This document shows positions 1 through 9,379 of a DNA stretch of 64,000 nt, piece by piece. Location of the stretch: NCBI GenBank assembly GCA_025617745.1, contig CM046873.1:30331410-30395409 (forward strand). The letters are read 5' to 3'. Origin of the DNA: Heliocidaris erythrogramma. Its lineage: Eukaryota; Echinodermata; Echinoidea; Camarodonta; Echinometridae. A model generated the notes under the pieces. The model ran no database searches. It saw only the letters and a list, made by a program, of their open reading frames with translations, and was not told the DNA's origin. Within the stretch, counting starts at the first letter, position 1. Each line of letters begins with the position of its first letter. Both the position numbers and the translations under genes were made by a program.

Positions 1-350
1 ACCTAAATCCTATGTTAAGTATTCATATTACTCTTCAGCATCTGAATCGGGTAGATTTTATTTGTTGAAATGCTCATATTTAATGCTATTGCGATTTATC
101 TCCAGAATCGGATCGCAGTCGATCGTATGGTGATTGCGATGGAATTGAGGCTATATTTCACTGCCACTAGATAGGGATATAGGAAATGATAGGTAATAAT
201 TTCAAGAACATGATACACTAATTCAAGGTAGTACATATCAAATGAAAATACCTTCTGTCAATGTACAAGGGCATCAGTGTCACCTTGAAACCACGTTCAC
301 ACCTGAAGCATTAAATTACGCTTGAATGCATTGCAGCAAAGTATAATGTA
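1..350. other. unannotated flank
   Basis: AT-rich sequence with no long open frame, splice-bounded exon or recognisable repeat. I see nothing to annotate. Confidence 0.5.
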
Positions 351-351
351 A

Positions 352-1452
352 CGTAAAACCAGAAAACGTCTGCGAAATGTTAATGACAGCCAATGTTGCA
401 GCAAGAAACTTCATGAAAGTTGCATGCACGCAAAAATTTCTGGTTTTAGAGTATCTTGTGATGTACCGATAAGTGAGTACTTGCAGACGTTTTTAGCGCA
501 CAGCTCTCACCCCTCTTTCCAATTACTTTCCTGTAAAATGTCCTGTATTTTTCGTTGCAGAGGGTATTTTTTTTAAAGGCAGTTTACTCTGTTGCATAGT
601 CCCCTTTACCTTTGCGTATTTCGTATCACACAGATCAGTGAATTATACTTACGGATCATTCGTTGTGCACAGGTAATTTTTCTTACCCCCCACTTGCCAT
701 ACATTCCTATGTAAATTGTTTCGAATTACGCTACGGCAAGGTTTTTTTAAAAGGCAGTTAATGTAAAACCATAAACATGCGCGACACAAAATTTTCCTGG
801 TTTGTAAATGACAGCCATCTTCTCAGCAAGAAACTCGCACGAATTGCAAAAATGTTAGTGCTGTGTGAGTTGTAATTCAGCACTTTTGCGGCATGAAACT
901 TTTTCGCGAGTCTGAACCGCTCACAAAATTTGCGAACATTAAATGCATGCGAGAGTTTCTGCTTTCACAGTGCTGTGTTTTGTCTGAACAAGGCATTAGA
1001 AAGTATGCGTTAGGGAAAAAAAAAGAAAATACATTTAACACCTATACTACGGGAACCGGGTGGTTCCTGTATTAAGCCTATGAGAGTTAAAGAATTCAGT
1101 AGTCAACGGGTTAAAGGCTCTTAGAGGTCATGTGTAAATGCTACTTGAGACAAATTCGATTCGAAATGGGAAATGTGCGTGATGAGATGATTGAATAATG
1201 TGTCATTGTTTCATGAGTTGAAAGTTATATATGGACCATTTCACACTGAATGTATCTTTATCAAATGGTAATGGGGATTACTTTAAAACCAGAAATTTTC
1301 ATGCCGCAAAATAATCAAATCACATTTGAAACAACATAAAATTATTGCAATTCGCAAAAGTTTCTTGCTGCAAAATTGGATGTCGATAACAATTCGCAAA
1401 GTTTTATGTCGCGAAAGTTTTATATTGCGAAAGTTTCTAGATTTACAGTAAC
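352..1452. repeat. cluster of three GTAAAACCAGAAAC-family elements
   Basis: Three degenerate copies lie at about 352-448, 763-970 and 1283-1450. Each opens with a form of GTAAAACCAGAAA and closes with a form of TTTCTGGTTTTAC or a decayed equivalent. Inside are recurring words such as cagcaagaaact, gaaactttcgcg, aaattcgcgaa and gacagccat. Other copies are at 27711-27923 and 45361-45595. The inverted ends and lack of coding capacity suggest a non-autonomous DNA transposon. The short open frame at 893-1075 falls inside a copy and is not a gene. Confidence 0.65.
1046..1114 (+). repeat. 69-bp dispersed repeat, copy 1
   Basis: This stretch, from ACTACGGGAACCGG to a closing GGTTAA, recurs at 25079-25147 in the same orientation with about four mismatches. 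It includes the shared words GTATTAAGCCTATGAGAG and TTAAAGAATTCAGTAGTC. It is noncoding and belongs to no family I can name. Confidence 0.75.
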
Positions 1453-2187
1453 CCTTTCGAGACGATTTGCCACATTTGGTTTTAAAGTTTCATTTTGGCT
1501 TCATAACTTTCGATTCATGCAGAGCCCTCAAAAACATAAGCCATAGGCATCAGCAGACACAGTAACATTTCTGCACAAACTATCAAATTCCTTTGAGGCA
1601 TGATAATGCATTTGGCACAAGAAATTCTTTTAAGGTAAATACACTTTAAAAATCCTTAAGTTGGCAACATTTTGAGAGGTTTTCAATCACAGTTTTTATG
1701 TGCATAATGGCAATTCTCAAAAGGTAAATGCACTTTAAAATTCTTAAGTTGGCAACAGTTTAAGAGGTTTTTGATCAGTTTTTATATGCATATTGGAAAT
1801 TTTAAGACTTTTATTTTGGATATAGTTTAGATTTCTGATGTGAAAGAGGCTTAGCTATATAACTCCAGTCATGTGTAGTAAGGGAACACGCCATAAAATA
1901 GTATTGCTTCCTTGGTATGCAGGTCCACCTATTGTCTTCCAAGATTAGGGGAATTGTTTTATGTCTTCTTCTCCTCCTCCAATTTCCAGACTGAGAAGTG
2001 GTGGTAGAATTTACCGTTTAAGTGTTATTAAAGGTACGTGTGATTTCTAGCTGTGACGGTGGATTTTAATCAAACCTGTCTCAAAAGTCATTTTAAACTT
2101 TGTTTATGCAGCTTAAATCTAAAGAATCCATAATGTGGAAGTGTTTGAATCGAAATAAAAATGTAAAAACAGGCTTAAAATCACTTA
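1453..2187. repeat. AT-rich stretch with an 88-bp tandem duplication
   Basis: Two adjacent copies occupy about 1621-1710 and 1711-1796. They share AAGGTAAATRCACTTTAAAA, TTAAGTTGGCAACA, AGAGGTTTT and CAGTTTTTATRTGCATA in order, with modest divergence. The rest of the stretch holds nothing recognisable. Confidence 0.7.
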
Positions 2188-2274
2188 TCGTCTGTTTTGA
2201 GCCAGAAAGTTGTTAACTCATTGTTAAAGTATATGAGGTATATATATATGCCCTTCTGGCTCCAAACAGATGAT
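2188..2274. repeat. MITE of the GCCAGAAGGGCGTTAACTC fold-back family
   Basis: An imperfect palindrome. The left arm is GTCTGTTTTGAGCCAGAAAG and the right arm is its reverse complement, CCCTTCTGGCTCCAAACAGA, around an AT-rich centre. The same design recurs at 18353, 24833, 28194, 41459, 54831 and 54981. No protein is encoded. Confidence 0.75.
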
Positions 2275-2515
2275 ATGTACTAAAAATCACTAATATATAT
2301 GACAAGATTTGGGTATAAATTCTATACAAATGCAATATTCTTGTTTCCCTCTGCTTTATAAGTATATAGGCCTATCGATATTCCATTTTTGTATAGTGGA
2401 CATCATGCATGCTGGTGTCACGTCGCTGTGTACTTCCAAAGTAAAGATTACCCAAAATTTAGCTGTGGCAACCATTATCAGTGTACCAGCATGTTCGGAA
2501 GTACAAGTCCGATAA

Positions 2516-2622
2516 GGGGAGCGTAATTTCATCAAGCGTTTTGTCAGTCAAATATTTACTGACAAATTTGCTCTCAGCCAATCAGATACAAAAATTTCAG
2601 TAGCTTATAACAGTTGTCGGTA
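2516..2622. repeat. MITE of the GAGCGTTTCATCAAGCG fold-back family, right arm missing
   Basis: Starts GGGGAGCG-aatttcatcaagcgttttgtcag and carries the family core gctctcagccaatcaga and cagtagcttataacagttgtcgg. It breaks off before the complementary right arm, where a minus-strand SINE follows. Related copies are at 2771, 10491, 58651 and 58790. Confidence 0.75.
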
Positions 2623-2770
2623 GTCATTGTACACCTGGGTCAAGAGAGGCAACTAGATAAAGGAAATAGTCACTGAGCAAGGACTTGAACCATTGGCCTC
2701 TTGCTTGGGAGTCAGTGTAATTATTCACTATGCCATTGAACTCTTCATTCTTTTTCACTTTCAGTTTGCA
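2623..2770 (-). repeat. tRNA-derived SINE, minus strand
   Basis: On the minus strand the RNA polymerase III B-box-like word GGTTCAAGTCC is visible, preceded by tRNA-like sequence (ctgactcccaagcaagagg). On the plus strand, acacctgggtcaagagagg matches the SINE tail seen in other copies. It sits between two fold-back MITEs. It is not a functional tRNA gene, because I see no complete cloverleaf. Confidence 0.6.
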
Positions 2771-2908
2771 GGGCAGCGTTTCATGAAGCGTTTTGTCAGT
2801 GTTTTTTACCGACAACTGTTATAAGTTACTGAAATCCTTGCATCTGATTGGCTGAGAGCAAATATGTCAATAAAAATCACTGACAAAACGCTTGATGAAA
2901 TGCTCCCC
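2771..2908. repeat. full-length GAGCGTTTCATCAAGCG fold-back MITE
   Basis: Runs from gcagcgtttcatgaagcgttttgtcag to its near reverse complement ctgacaaaacgcttgatgaaatgctcccc. The centre holds gttataagttactgaaatccttg and catctgattggctgagagc. About 138 bp, noncoding, able to fold over almost its whole length. Confidence 0.8.
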
Positions 2909-2992
2909 AGGTATCATGTAGTTTGAGCATTGAGTGTAGTAGTGTGAGACTTGAATTCTATTACATATCATCCCCAGAATTTAAGAGTACTT

Positions 2993-3292
2993 TAAAGGGA
3001 TACGCCACCGGGCGGCCGTGGGGAAAGTCAGGATTGCGTAAGCCCCATTCACTCGCACACAAAGTTTGTGCGTCGAACGCGTCCATTGGACTAAGTGTGA
3101 TTACATTTCGACTGCACAAAGCCGACCGAATCTCGCACGAGAGCTCGAGCTCAGGCGGAGCGTGCATGTTTGTGCGGCGACCAGTCTATCCGAGGTTTGA
3201 CCCCGCGGGGCAACGGCATGATCAGGTAACGATCACGGTGCCCTCTCGCGGCATTAAAACGTCCACAATCTGCGGTTGAGTATCCCTTTAAT
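2993..3292. repeat. CpG-rich element with TTAAAGGGATAC inverted ends, copy 1
   Basis: About 300 bp bounded by TTTAAAGGGATACGCC and GAGTATCCCTTTAA, which are inverted repeats. The interior is unusually rich in CpG for this window (cgtcgaacgcgtcc, gagctcgagctcaggcgg, ccccgcggggcaac, cctctcgcggcatt). A second copy lies at 50330-50592. Short open frames on both strands here are by-products of the GC content. Confidence 0.75.
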
Positions 3293-3649
3293 TGGCCAAA
3301 TGCTTTTCCCGACCTATGTAAACGATGTGCCCTTACATTGACAAAAATATATAAATCTCTCGAACATTCACCCTGCTTTGACGTCAAGTTATGCCAGATA
3401 TACATATATCTATTTTATACATGTACATCAAATGGAATCACCTAAAATGATAAATTGAAAAATGTCAAGTTGACTATTAAATGGGAAAGAAATAGTATTT
3501 TCTCACAGAATTTTCACAGAATCTAACATGAAAATTCTGTTGGATGAATGATAGCAGACAAATTTGATAGAAATGTGTTAATAAAATGAACAAAGAAGGA
3601 TGAAAGATTTGGGGATCCCTGTCAGGAATACAATGCTCTATTTGCACAA
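3293..3649. other. unannotated spacer
   Basis: AT-rich spacer between a CpG-rich element and a SINE. No exon or repeat is recognised. Confidence 0.4.
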
Positions 3650-3774
3650 CTGTATGGCGCGACAGCTCAATAAGTGGTAGATCAGTGGTCTCGTAATGGA
3701 GAGGACCCAGGTTCGAAATCAAGAGGATGTGCTAGTGCCCTTTGGTAAGGCATTAAACCGCATTACCAAGTCTC
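3650..3774 (+). repeat. 5' half of a tRNA-derived SINE interrupted by the LINE
   Basis: Contains a tRNA-like head (aataagtggtagatcagtgg, tctcgtaatgg), the B-box-like GGTTCGAAATC, and the SINE body word ccctttggtaaggcattaa, ending cattaccaagtctc. The intact relatives at 55130-55330 and 55548-55720 have the same order and continue as accaagtccctcagataggac. Here that continuation is displaced 3.8 kb to 7595. This half is therefore the left side of the LINE's target site. Confidence 0.8.
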
Positions 3775-6700
3775 TTGCTTGTATTTTATCTTTTAATTTC
3801 GTGTTTATGTTCTTGCGGGGTTGCGTCTAGTTTTGAATATGTTACGCTAAAATCATTTAAACGCTTAAAATACTTTCACTCCCGAATTTTGTATTATCAG
3901 AACTCTGTGGCCACCTTTCAAACTACGTTATTTCAGACAAATAATCAAATATTTTATCGTCTTTTCCTATCTGGTGACGTAGAAACTAATCCCGGTCCAA
4001 ACTACAAATTTCCTTGCGGTAAATGTGATAAACCCGTAAAAAACAACCAACATGGCCTATTGTGTTCCACCTGCCAAAAGTGGTACCATACTAAATGTCT
4101 TGAAATCTCTCTCTCTGAGTATACCAGGTTATATCATAACCCCAATGAAAATTGGGTCTGTTTGACGTGCTCATTACCACCTTTTTGTGACTCCCTTTTT
4201 ACTCAATCCTGTGAAGATATTCAACCCTCTCAACCAATTTTACCTCCTATCCCTGAAGTTAGAATACAGAATACTGTTGATGAAAGCGCTTTATATGAAT
4301 CATTTAATGATACTTTTAATGGTAAAGGGTTGCATCTTGTTCATTTGAATGTTAGATCAATTCTGTTTAAAATACCTGAACTACGACTCCTTTTCTCCCA
4401 AAATAGAATCTCTCTAATTACAATCACTGAAACGTGGTTAAACTCTTCCGTGAACGATGAAGAAGTTTGTATCGATGGATATTGTATTTTAAGACGAGAC
4501 CGTGTAGGAGAACATGGTGGTGGAGTCTGTCTTTATATTAGAAATGATATTGCATTTAACGTACGAGAAGATCTTACACAAAATGATATTGAATCGTTAT
4601 GGATTGACATTCTATTACCCCATACAAAACCCATTACTCTAGGTGTTGTGTACAGACCCCCTACAGATCATTTTTTTATTGAATATCTCACTGACACCTT
4701 GGATAAATTAACAAAAGATGATGAGGTTATAATTTTAGGGGACATGAATATCTGCCTTTTGCAGCAGTCTTCATTATCAAAAAAATACAAGAATATTTTG
4801 AATTTAAATGGTTTGAGTCAACTTATAACTAAACCCACTCGAACAACATCGGCCACTTCATCATTAATAGACCATGTAATCAGCAGTAAAGAAGAAAATA
4901 TTTGTCAAAGTGGTGTTATTGAAATTGGCCTAAGTGATCATTTTTTAACCTACTGCTCTAGGAAGCTAATAAGACCTGTATTCAAACAGCATAGAAATAT
5001 AAATATTCGGTGTATGAGAAACTATTGTATAGATGATTTTAATAATGTTTTATCTCGAGTCAATTGGTCTGACATATTAGAATGTAAAGAAGTAAATACT
5101 GCGTGGTCAATTTTCAAAAATATTTTTATGTCTATAGTTGATAAATGTGCTCCATTAAAACAAGTAAGAATTAAGCAAAGAACCGATAAGTGGATGAATG
5201 CTGAAATTATTTCGTTAATAAGACAAAGAAATATAGCTTTTAAAAGAATGAAAAAGGATTGTGGTAATTTAGAATTAGAAAAGAAATATAAACTTTTACG
5301 TAATTTGGTGCAAAGAAGAGTGAGACAGGCTAAAGATGAATACTTCCAAAATCAAATTGATGAGCATAAAAATGATTCTAAAAAGTTGTGGAAGAATCTG
5401 AAAGATTTAGGTTGTAAAAACAAACAAAAGAATGTTAAAGAGAATGTTATTAATATCCAAGGGGAGTTATGTCATGATAATATGAGGATAGCGAACGAAT
5501 TTAACAATTATTTCACAACTGTGGCAGAAAAATTAGCTAGTAATCTGCCAGATAGCAACGCAAATGAATTTGGAACGGACAGTGTTAAATTACAAAAATT
5601 ATACGACACTAAGGGTGTGTCGAAAGGTTGTTTTCTTTTTTCTCCTGTCAAAGAAAAGTTTGTTTTAGATGAATTAAATAAGTTGAAAATATCAAAAAGT
5701 ACCGGGCTTGACTTGGTACCTGCCAGATTTTTGAAGGATGGAGCTAAATATTTGTATAAACCTTTAACTTACATTATTAACTTATCTATCTCAACTTCCA
5801 CCTTCCCTGATGAAATGAAAATTGCAAAAGTAACACCCCTTTATAAAAAGAAAGATAAAACTAATGTTAGCAATTATAGACCGATTAGCGTTTTAAGTAT
5901 AGTCTCGAAGGTCCTAGAGAAATGTGTGTATGCCCAATTAGAAAACTACTTTCAAGAAAACAAAATAATATACGAATTTCAATCTGGTTTTAGAAATGGT
6001 TATTCCACTGAAACTTGTCTTATTCACCTGTTAGATTTTGTCAGGAACGAAATTTCCCAAGGACGTTTTGTCGGGATGGTTCTTCTTGACTTGCAAAAAG
6101 CCTTCGATACCGTTAACCATAATATACTGTTAAGTAAATTAGAAGTAATGGGTTTAAATTCTGCATGTGTGCAATGGTTTAGGTCTTATTTGACCAATCG
6201 TCATCAAGTTGTCTCGTTGCAAAATGTACTCTCCGATTCTATGCCCATAAGATGCGGAGTTCCCCAGGGGAGCATATTAGGTCCTATTCTTTTCATGTGC
6301 TACATTAATGATATGTGTGTTTGTGTCAACGACAGTAAATTACTTTTATATGCGGATGATAGTGTGTTACTATATTCTGGTACTGATCCTAAGCTGATCG
6401 GGGAAAAACTTAGCTTAGAATTATCAAACTGTGTTAATTGGATGACAGCAAATAAGCTTAGCTTACATATTGGTAAAACCGAAAGTATTTTGTTTTGTTC
6501 GCGGGGTAGGCTGAAGTATACTGATGATTTCAATATAAGTTATAACAATCAACTCATTAAGAGACAGGATTCTGTGAAGTATTTAGGACTAAATATAGCT
6601 AGTGATCTTTCTTGCTCAAGTTTGGTTGACAGTATTGTCAAAAAAGCTAATGCTCGTCTAAAATTCTTGTATCGTTATCAAAATTGCATGAACTTAAAAT

Positions 6701-7191
6701 CAAGACGCATTTTAAGTTTTTCCTTAATACAATGTTTATTTGATTATGCTAATGCGGCATGGTACTGCAGTCTAGGCAAGGTGGATCAAAACAAGTTAAA
6801 AATAATTCAAAATAAGATTGTAAGATTTATCAATCACTTACCACCAAGAACACACATTGGGAAGAGTGAACTTGAAACAGCTGGTCTTCTTCATGTAAAC
6901 CTTAGATCACAACAACTTTTAATTCACCATGTACATAAGATTTTTTACTCTAATGCAGATCACTATATTTCAAATAATTTTACTCGCTCTTCAAGTGTTC
7001 ATGGGCATGACACTAGAAATAGTCAATTTAATTTCGTAGTGCCTAAGCGGAAAGGTAAAATTGGAAATTCCTTTTATTTTAACGGTATTCTTTTCTGGAA
7101 TTCCCTCCCAAATCATGTTAAGTCAGTTAAGAATTTTTTACACTTTAAAAGGGTGTTGAAGCATCATCTGAAAAATGTGTCTACTCCATAA
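3775..7191 (+). CDS. LINE polyprotein: N-terminal peptide, 2A, PHD finger, APE endonuclease, reverse transcriptase
   Basis: Frame of about 1,138 codons ending in TAA at 7189-7191. Residues 2-17 are hydrophobic and Cys-rich, like a signal peptide. Residues 67-75 read GDVETNPGP, the 2A ribosome-skipping core, so release is expected between G74 and P75. A PHD-type C4HC3 finger follows: C81, C84, C97, C100, H105, C108, C129, C132. The APE-like endonuclease shows N192, E219 (TETW), D323/N325 (GDMN), D366-H367 and S387-D388-H389. The reverse transcriptase shows KVTPLYKK, NYRPISVLS, D772 in LLDLQKAFD, GVPQGSILGP and YADD at 859-862. The C-terminal region after about residue 1000 has no domain I can name. 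No ATG lies between the upstream stop (3754-3756) and codon 324, so 3775 (TTG) marks the open frame, not a proven start. The true initiator was probably lost by 5' truncation. The product would support target-primed reverse transcription in the nucleus. Confidence 0.93.
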   Translation: MLVFYLLISCLCSCGVASSFEYVTLKSFKRLKYFHSRILYYQNSVATFQTTLFQTNNQIFYRLFLSGDVETNPGPNYKFPCGKCDKPVKNNQHGLLCSTCQKWYHTKCLEISLSEYTRLYHNPNENWVCLTCSLPPFCDSLFTQSCEDIQPSQPILPPIPEVRIQNTVDESALYESFNDTFNGKGLHLVHLNVRSILFKIPELRLLFSQNRISLITITETWLNSSVNDEEVCIDGYCILRRDRVGEHGGGVCLYIRNDIAFNVREDLTQNDIESLWIDILLPHTKPITLGVVYRPPTDHFFIEYLTDTLDKLTKDDEVIILGDMNICLLQQSSLSKKYKNILNLNGLSQLITKPTRTTSATSSLIDHVISSKEENICQSGVIEIGLSDHFLTYCSRKLIRPVFKQHRNINIRCMRNYCIDDFNNVLSRVNWSDILECKEVNTAWSIFKNIFMSIVDKCAPLKQVRIKQRTDKWMNAEIISLIRQRNIAFKRMKKDCGNLELEKKYKLLRNLVQRRVRQAKDEYFQNQIDEHKNDSKKLWKNLKDLGCKNKQKNVKENVINIQGELCHDNMRIANEFNNYFTTVAEKLASNLPDSNANEFGTDSVKLQKLYDTKGVSKGCFLFSPVKEKFVLDELNKLKISKSTGLDLVPARFLKDGAKYLYKPLTYIINLSISTSTFPDEMKIAKVTPLYKKKDKTNVSNYRPISVLSIVSKVLEKCVYAQLENYFQENKIIYEFQSGFRNGYSTETCLIHLLDFVRNEISQGRFVGMVLLDLQKAFDTVNHNILLSKLEVMGLNSACVQWFRSYLTNRHQVVSLQNVLSDSMPIRCGVPQGSILGPILFMCYINDMCVCVNDSKLLLYADDSVLLYSGTDPKLIGEKLSLELSNCVNWMTANKLSLHIGKTESILFCSRGRLKYTDDFNISYNNQLIKRQDSVKYLGLNIASDLSCSSLVDSIVKKANARLKFLYRYQNCMNLKSRRILSFSLIQCLFDYANAAWYCSLGKVDQNKLKIIQNKIVRFINHLPPRTHIGKSELETAGLLHVNLRSQQLLIHHVHKIFYSNADHYISNNFTRSSSVHGHDTRNSQFNFVVPKRKGKIGNSFYFNGILFWNSLPNHVKSVKNFLHFKRVLKHHLKNVSTP
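3943..3999 (+). other. 2A-like translational recoding sequence
   Basis: Codons 57-75 end in D68-V-E70-T-N72-P-G74-P75, matching the 2A consensus D(V/I)ExNPGP. It is preceded by the hydrophobic/aromatic stretch IFYRLFLSG. In known 2A sequences the nascent peptide makes the ribosome skip the Gly-Pro bond, so the upstream peptide and the downstream enzyme are released separately from one mRNA. Echinoderm APE-type LINEs with N-terminal 2A motifs are described in the literature. Activity of this copy is inferred. Confidence 0.9.
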
Positions 7192-7594
7192 CTATATTTC
7201 TCCTCTCCTTTTTGTAGCTCAGATGGTTTTTTTCCTATATTATATGACTTATGTAACCAACGTTTATTATCGATAGTTTCATTATGATTTTCTGTATATA
7301 GTTTTTTCCGTTGAGTAAGTCTTGTTTTCACATTTATGTAATCGTCGCCTACTTTATAAAAATGTTATTATGTTTTATTTTGCTACTTTAGTACATTCTT
7401 ATTACCTGTCGTACGTGTACGATAGTCTTGTAGCCGTACTAATGTGTTTTCTTAGTGTATTTTTTAATCAGTTATTTAGGTATAAGGACCCCATTGGAAA
7501 TAAGCCATTTCGGCTTTCATGGGCTATCCTGTCATGGTACCTGGTTATGTTTGTATTGCAATATACCTGACGAATAAATCAAATCAAATCAAAA
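7192..7594 (+). other. LINE 3' UTR with terminal hairpin and AAATC tail
   Basis: AT-rich, noncoding. Near the end, 7502-7516 forms a 5-bp stem with a 5-nt loop (AAGCC/GGCTT), followed by catgggctatcctgtcatgg and then three AAATC units. In CR1/L2-type elements such terminal structures are thought to be recognised by the element's own reverse transcriptase. Short open frames here are chance. Confidence 0.7.
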
Positions 7595-7690
7595 CTCAGA
7601 GAGGACTAAAGTTGTTGGTTGCCTGGTTGCTTACTTACAAGCGTACACATGCTTTAAAGCAGTCAGGTAAAATAAATATACCATTAAACC
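7595..7690 (+). repeat. 3' half of the SINE interrupted by the LINE
   Basis: Reads ctcagagaggactaaagttg, then gttgcttacttacaagcgta. It is collinear with ctcagataggactaaggctg at 55670 and ggttgcttatgtacaagcgcc at 55275. Joined to 3650-3774 it restores one SINE of about 220 bp. Confidence 0.8.
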
Positions 7691-7719
7691 ATCTTTCTAT
7701 TGAATTGATGTTGATCAGT

Positions 7720-7925
7720 GTTACAGCTCAAGAACATGCACTGGTACAGCTACAGTTTCACTATAATCGCAATCGACAGGTTCAGGGTTCAAACGCTTTA
7801 CACAGTACTAACTCCCTTTAGCAAGACATTAATCTGCATTTCCCACTTTTCACCTGGGTGTAAATGTGTGTTTAGTATTCATAAGTATCACATGGTCGCT
7901 GAGATATACATGTACCTGGAGTAAT
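7720..7925 (+). repeat. degenerate tRNA-derived SINE
   Basis: Contains a B-box-like GGGTTCAAACGC, then the shared SINE words ctttagcaagacattaatct, gcatttcccactttt and cacctgggtgtaaatg. These match the tails at 45600 and 54460. Noncoding. Confidence 0.6.
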
Positions 7926-8535
7926 AATACTCTATGAAGGACTTTGAGCAGTTCATGAAAGGAACTTAAAGTGACAGTTGTTAGTATGATAATGATTTAT
8001 ATAAATGCCATAAATTGCTCTTCATGATGACCTTGGTTGACCTTGGGCTTGGAGATCATATGAAAGGTGATGATCAACCAGCAAAATTAATTTGTTTTAT
8101 ACCTGGAAGACTCCTCTTGAGACCTCATAATTGTAGGAATTACAGAAGCAATGTCCAAGTACCTCTTCATGAAGTATGTTGCGGTAGTTTGTGTTGTGGT
8201 CTACCAGCTTTGCAGCTGAAAAGACTCTGTTATGACAAGTTAATTGTTTTGTTTTCTCCATAATTTACAACATGTTAGTTTTGTGTATCATATGTGTTTG
8301 ATATTTGTAGCACAGCATGAGAGAGTAATTGAGTGGTGATTTTATCCCACTGGTAGTCTTGGGTCTAAAACCATTCACATATTCTAGCTTTAATAGAGAT
8401 TCCACATAATAAATAAGTTAAAAGAAGATATTTCTACTGTTTTATTTTACTTATTTAGTTTTGTATAGGGGCACAGAATGGACATGTTTTATGACTATAC
8501 TGAAAAGGGTTACAAAAATATTAATGGTACCTTAC
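7926..8535. other. unannotated spacer
   Basis: AT-rich. No convincing exon or repeat was recognised between the SINE and the poly-G run. Confidence 0.4.
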
Positions 8536-8537
8536 AT

Positions 8538-8870
8538 GGGGGGGGGGGGGGGGGGTCTTATATTTTAAATCACCTTGTTACAAAACATTTCATTTTTCCT
8601 CCTGGGACTCCGCCCCCCCCCCCCCCTCCCTCCCCTTCTCTTTCTCTTGCCTATTCTCTGTCTGTCTTTCTATCTCTTCCTCATTCTCTTTCTCATTCTC
8701 TTTCTTGATCCTTCACTCTCTTTTTCTTTCTGTCCTCCTCCCTCAATCTCTCACTCTTTCATTTGCTTGCAATCTCTTTATATCAACCACTTGCAATCAT
8801 TCCATTCTCCATGTCTCCCTATCATTTTTCTGTTTATCTTCTCTTGTTCAGTCCCACGTGTAAAGAAAAA
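8538..8870. repeat. poly-G run followed by a polypyrimidine tract
   Basis: An interrupted-free G run of about 18 at 8539-8556 and a C run near 8613-8626, then about 240 bp of C/T-rich sequence (ctttctcttgcc, ctcattctctttctc). Open frames rich in Ser, Leu and Pro here are low-complexity artefacts. Confidence 0.8.
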
Positions 8871-9340
8871 TGTTTGACATCAGCGTGCCCTCCCAAAAGG
8901 CCTAATAGTGATGTCCCTTTGCACTTCTCCTTAATTCAAACTGCCCCAAACAGTTACTCTTTCCAATAACTTTCGCAAACCGTCTACGATTACAAACCCC
9001 TTCTCCGCCACCATCATTATTGTCTATAGGAGTGCTTCCATTCCCCTACCAGTGACTGTTGCCGTGGCGACTGTCTCTGGAGACGACTTCTGAGGAGGCA
9101 TTGCACTCTTATCACCCCAAAGTTGAATCGTCTCAATTGCCTTGTAAATAGCTAGGTGGGCAATGTAATTATCTGTCTTAAAGAAACAAAATACAATGTT
9201 ACAAGATGTTTTACATTATATTCAAACGAGATAACTTTTAAAAATTCAAATTGATAGTCAAAGGGGAGTTACATCGACGGGGTCATAAGTACGTGTGTAC
9301 TGGTATGTTTTGTTATAGAATCATATTTCTGTCGTAATAT
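8871..9340. promoter_or_regulatory. unique block with an RFX/X-box-like site
   Basis: Non-repetitive, moderately GC-balanced sequence. At 9058-9071 GTTGCCGTGGCGAC fits the X-box rule RYYNYY-N2-RRNRAC exactly, the type of site bound by RFX factors at ciliary gene promoters. No adjacent exon was found, so function is unproven. Confidence 0.3.
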
Positions 9341-9379
9341 TGTGGCATTGTTGGATTATTTGGATGTTTGTTTGAAAAA

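Larger units (their letters stand above)
3775..7594 (+). mobile_element. CR1/L2-group non-LTR retrotransposon (LINE) with a 2A motif
   Basis: About 3.8 kb. The 5' end is the breakpoint in a host SINE. One long frame (3775-7191) is followed by a 400-bp 3' UTR. The 3' end carries a small hairpin (AAGCC-ATTTC-GGCTT at 7502-7516) and terminates in CGAATAAATC plus AAATC repeats (7571-7594) rather than a long poly-A tail, as is usual for CR1/L2-like elements. Only CTC (3772-3774 and 7595-7597) could be a target duplication. The uninterrupted frame suggests a young insertion. Clade assignment rests on domain order and 3' end style and was not tested by phylogeny. Confidence 0.93.

Noticed and set aside
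2923..3405. Short frames on both strands in a GC-rich block
   Set aside because: They lie in the CpG-rich transposon-like element, which recurs at 50330.
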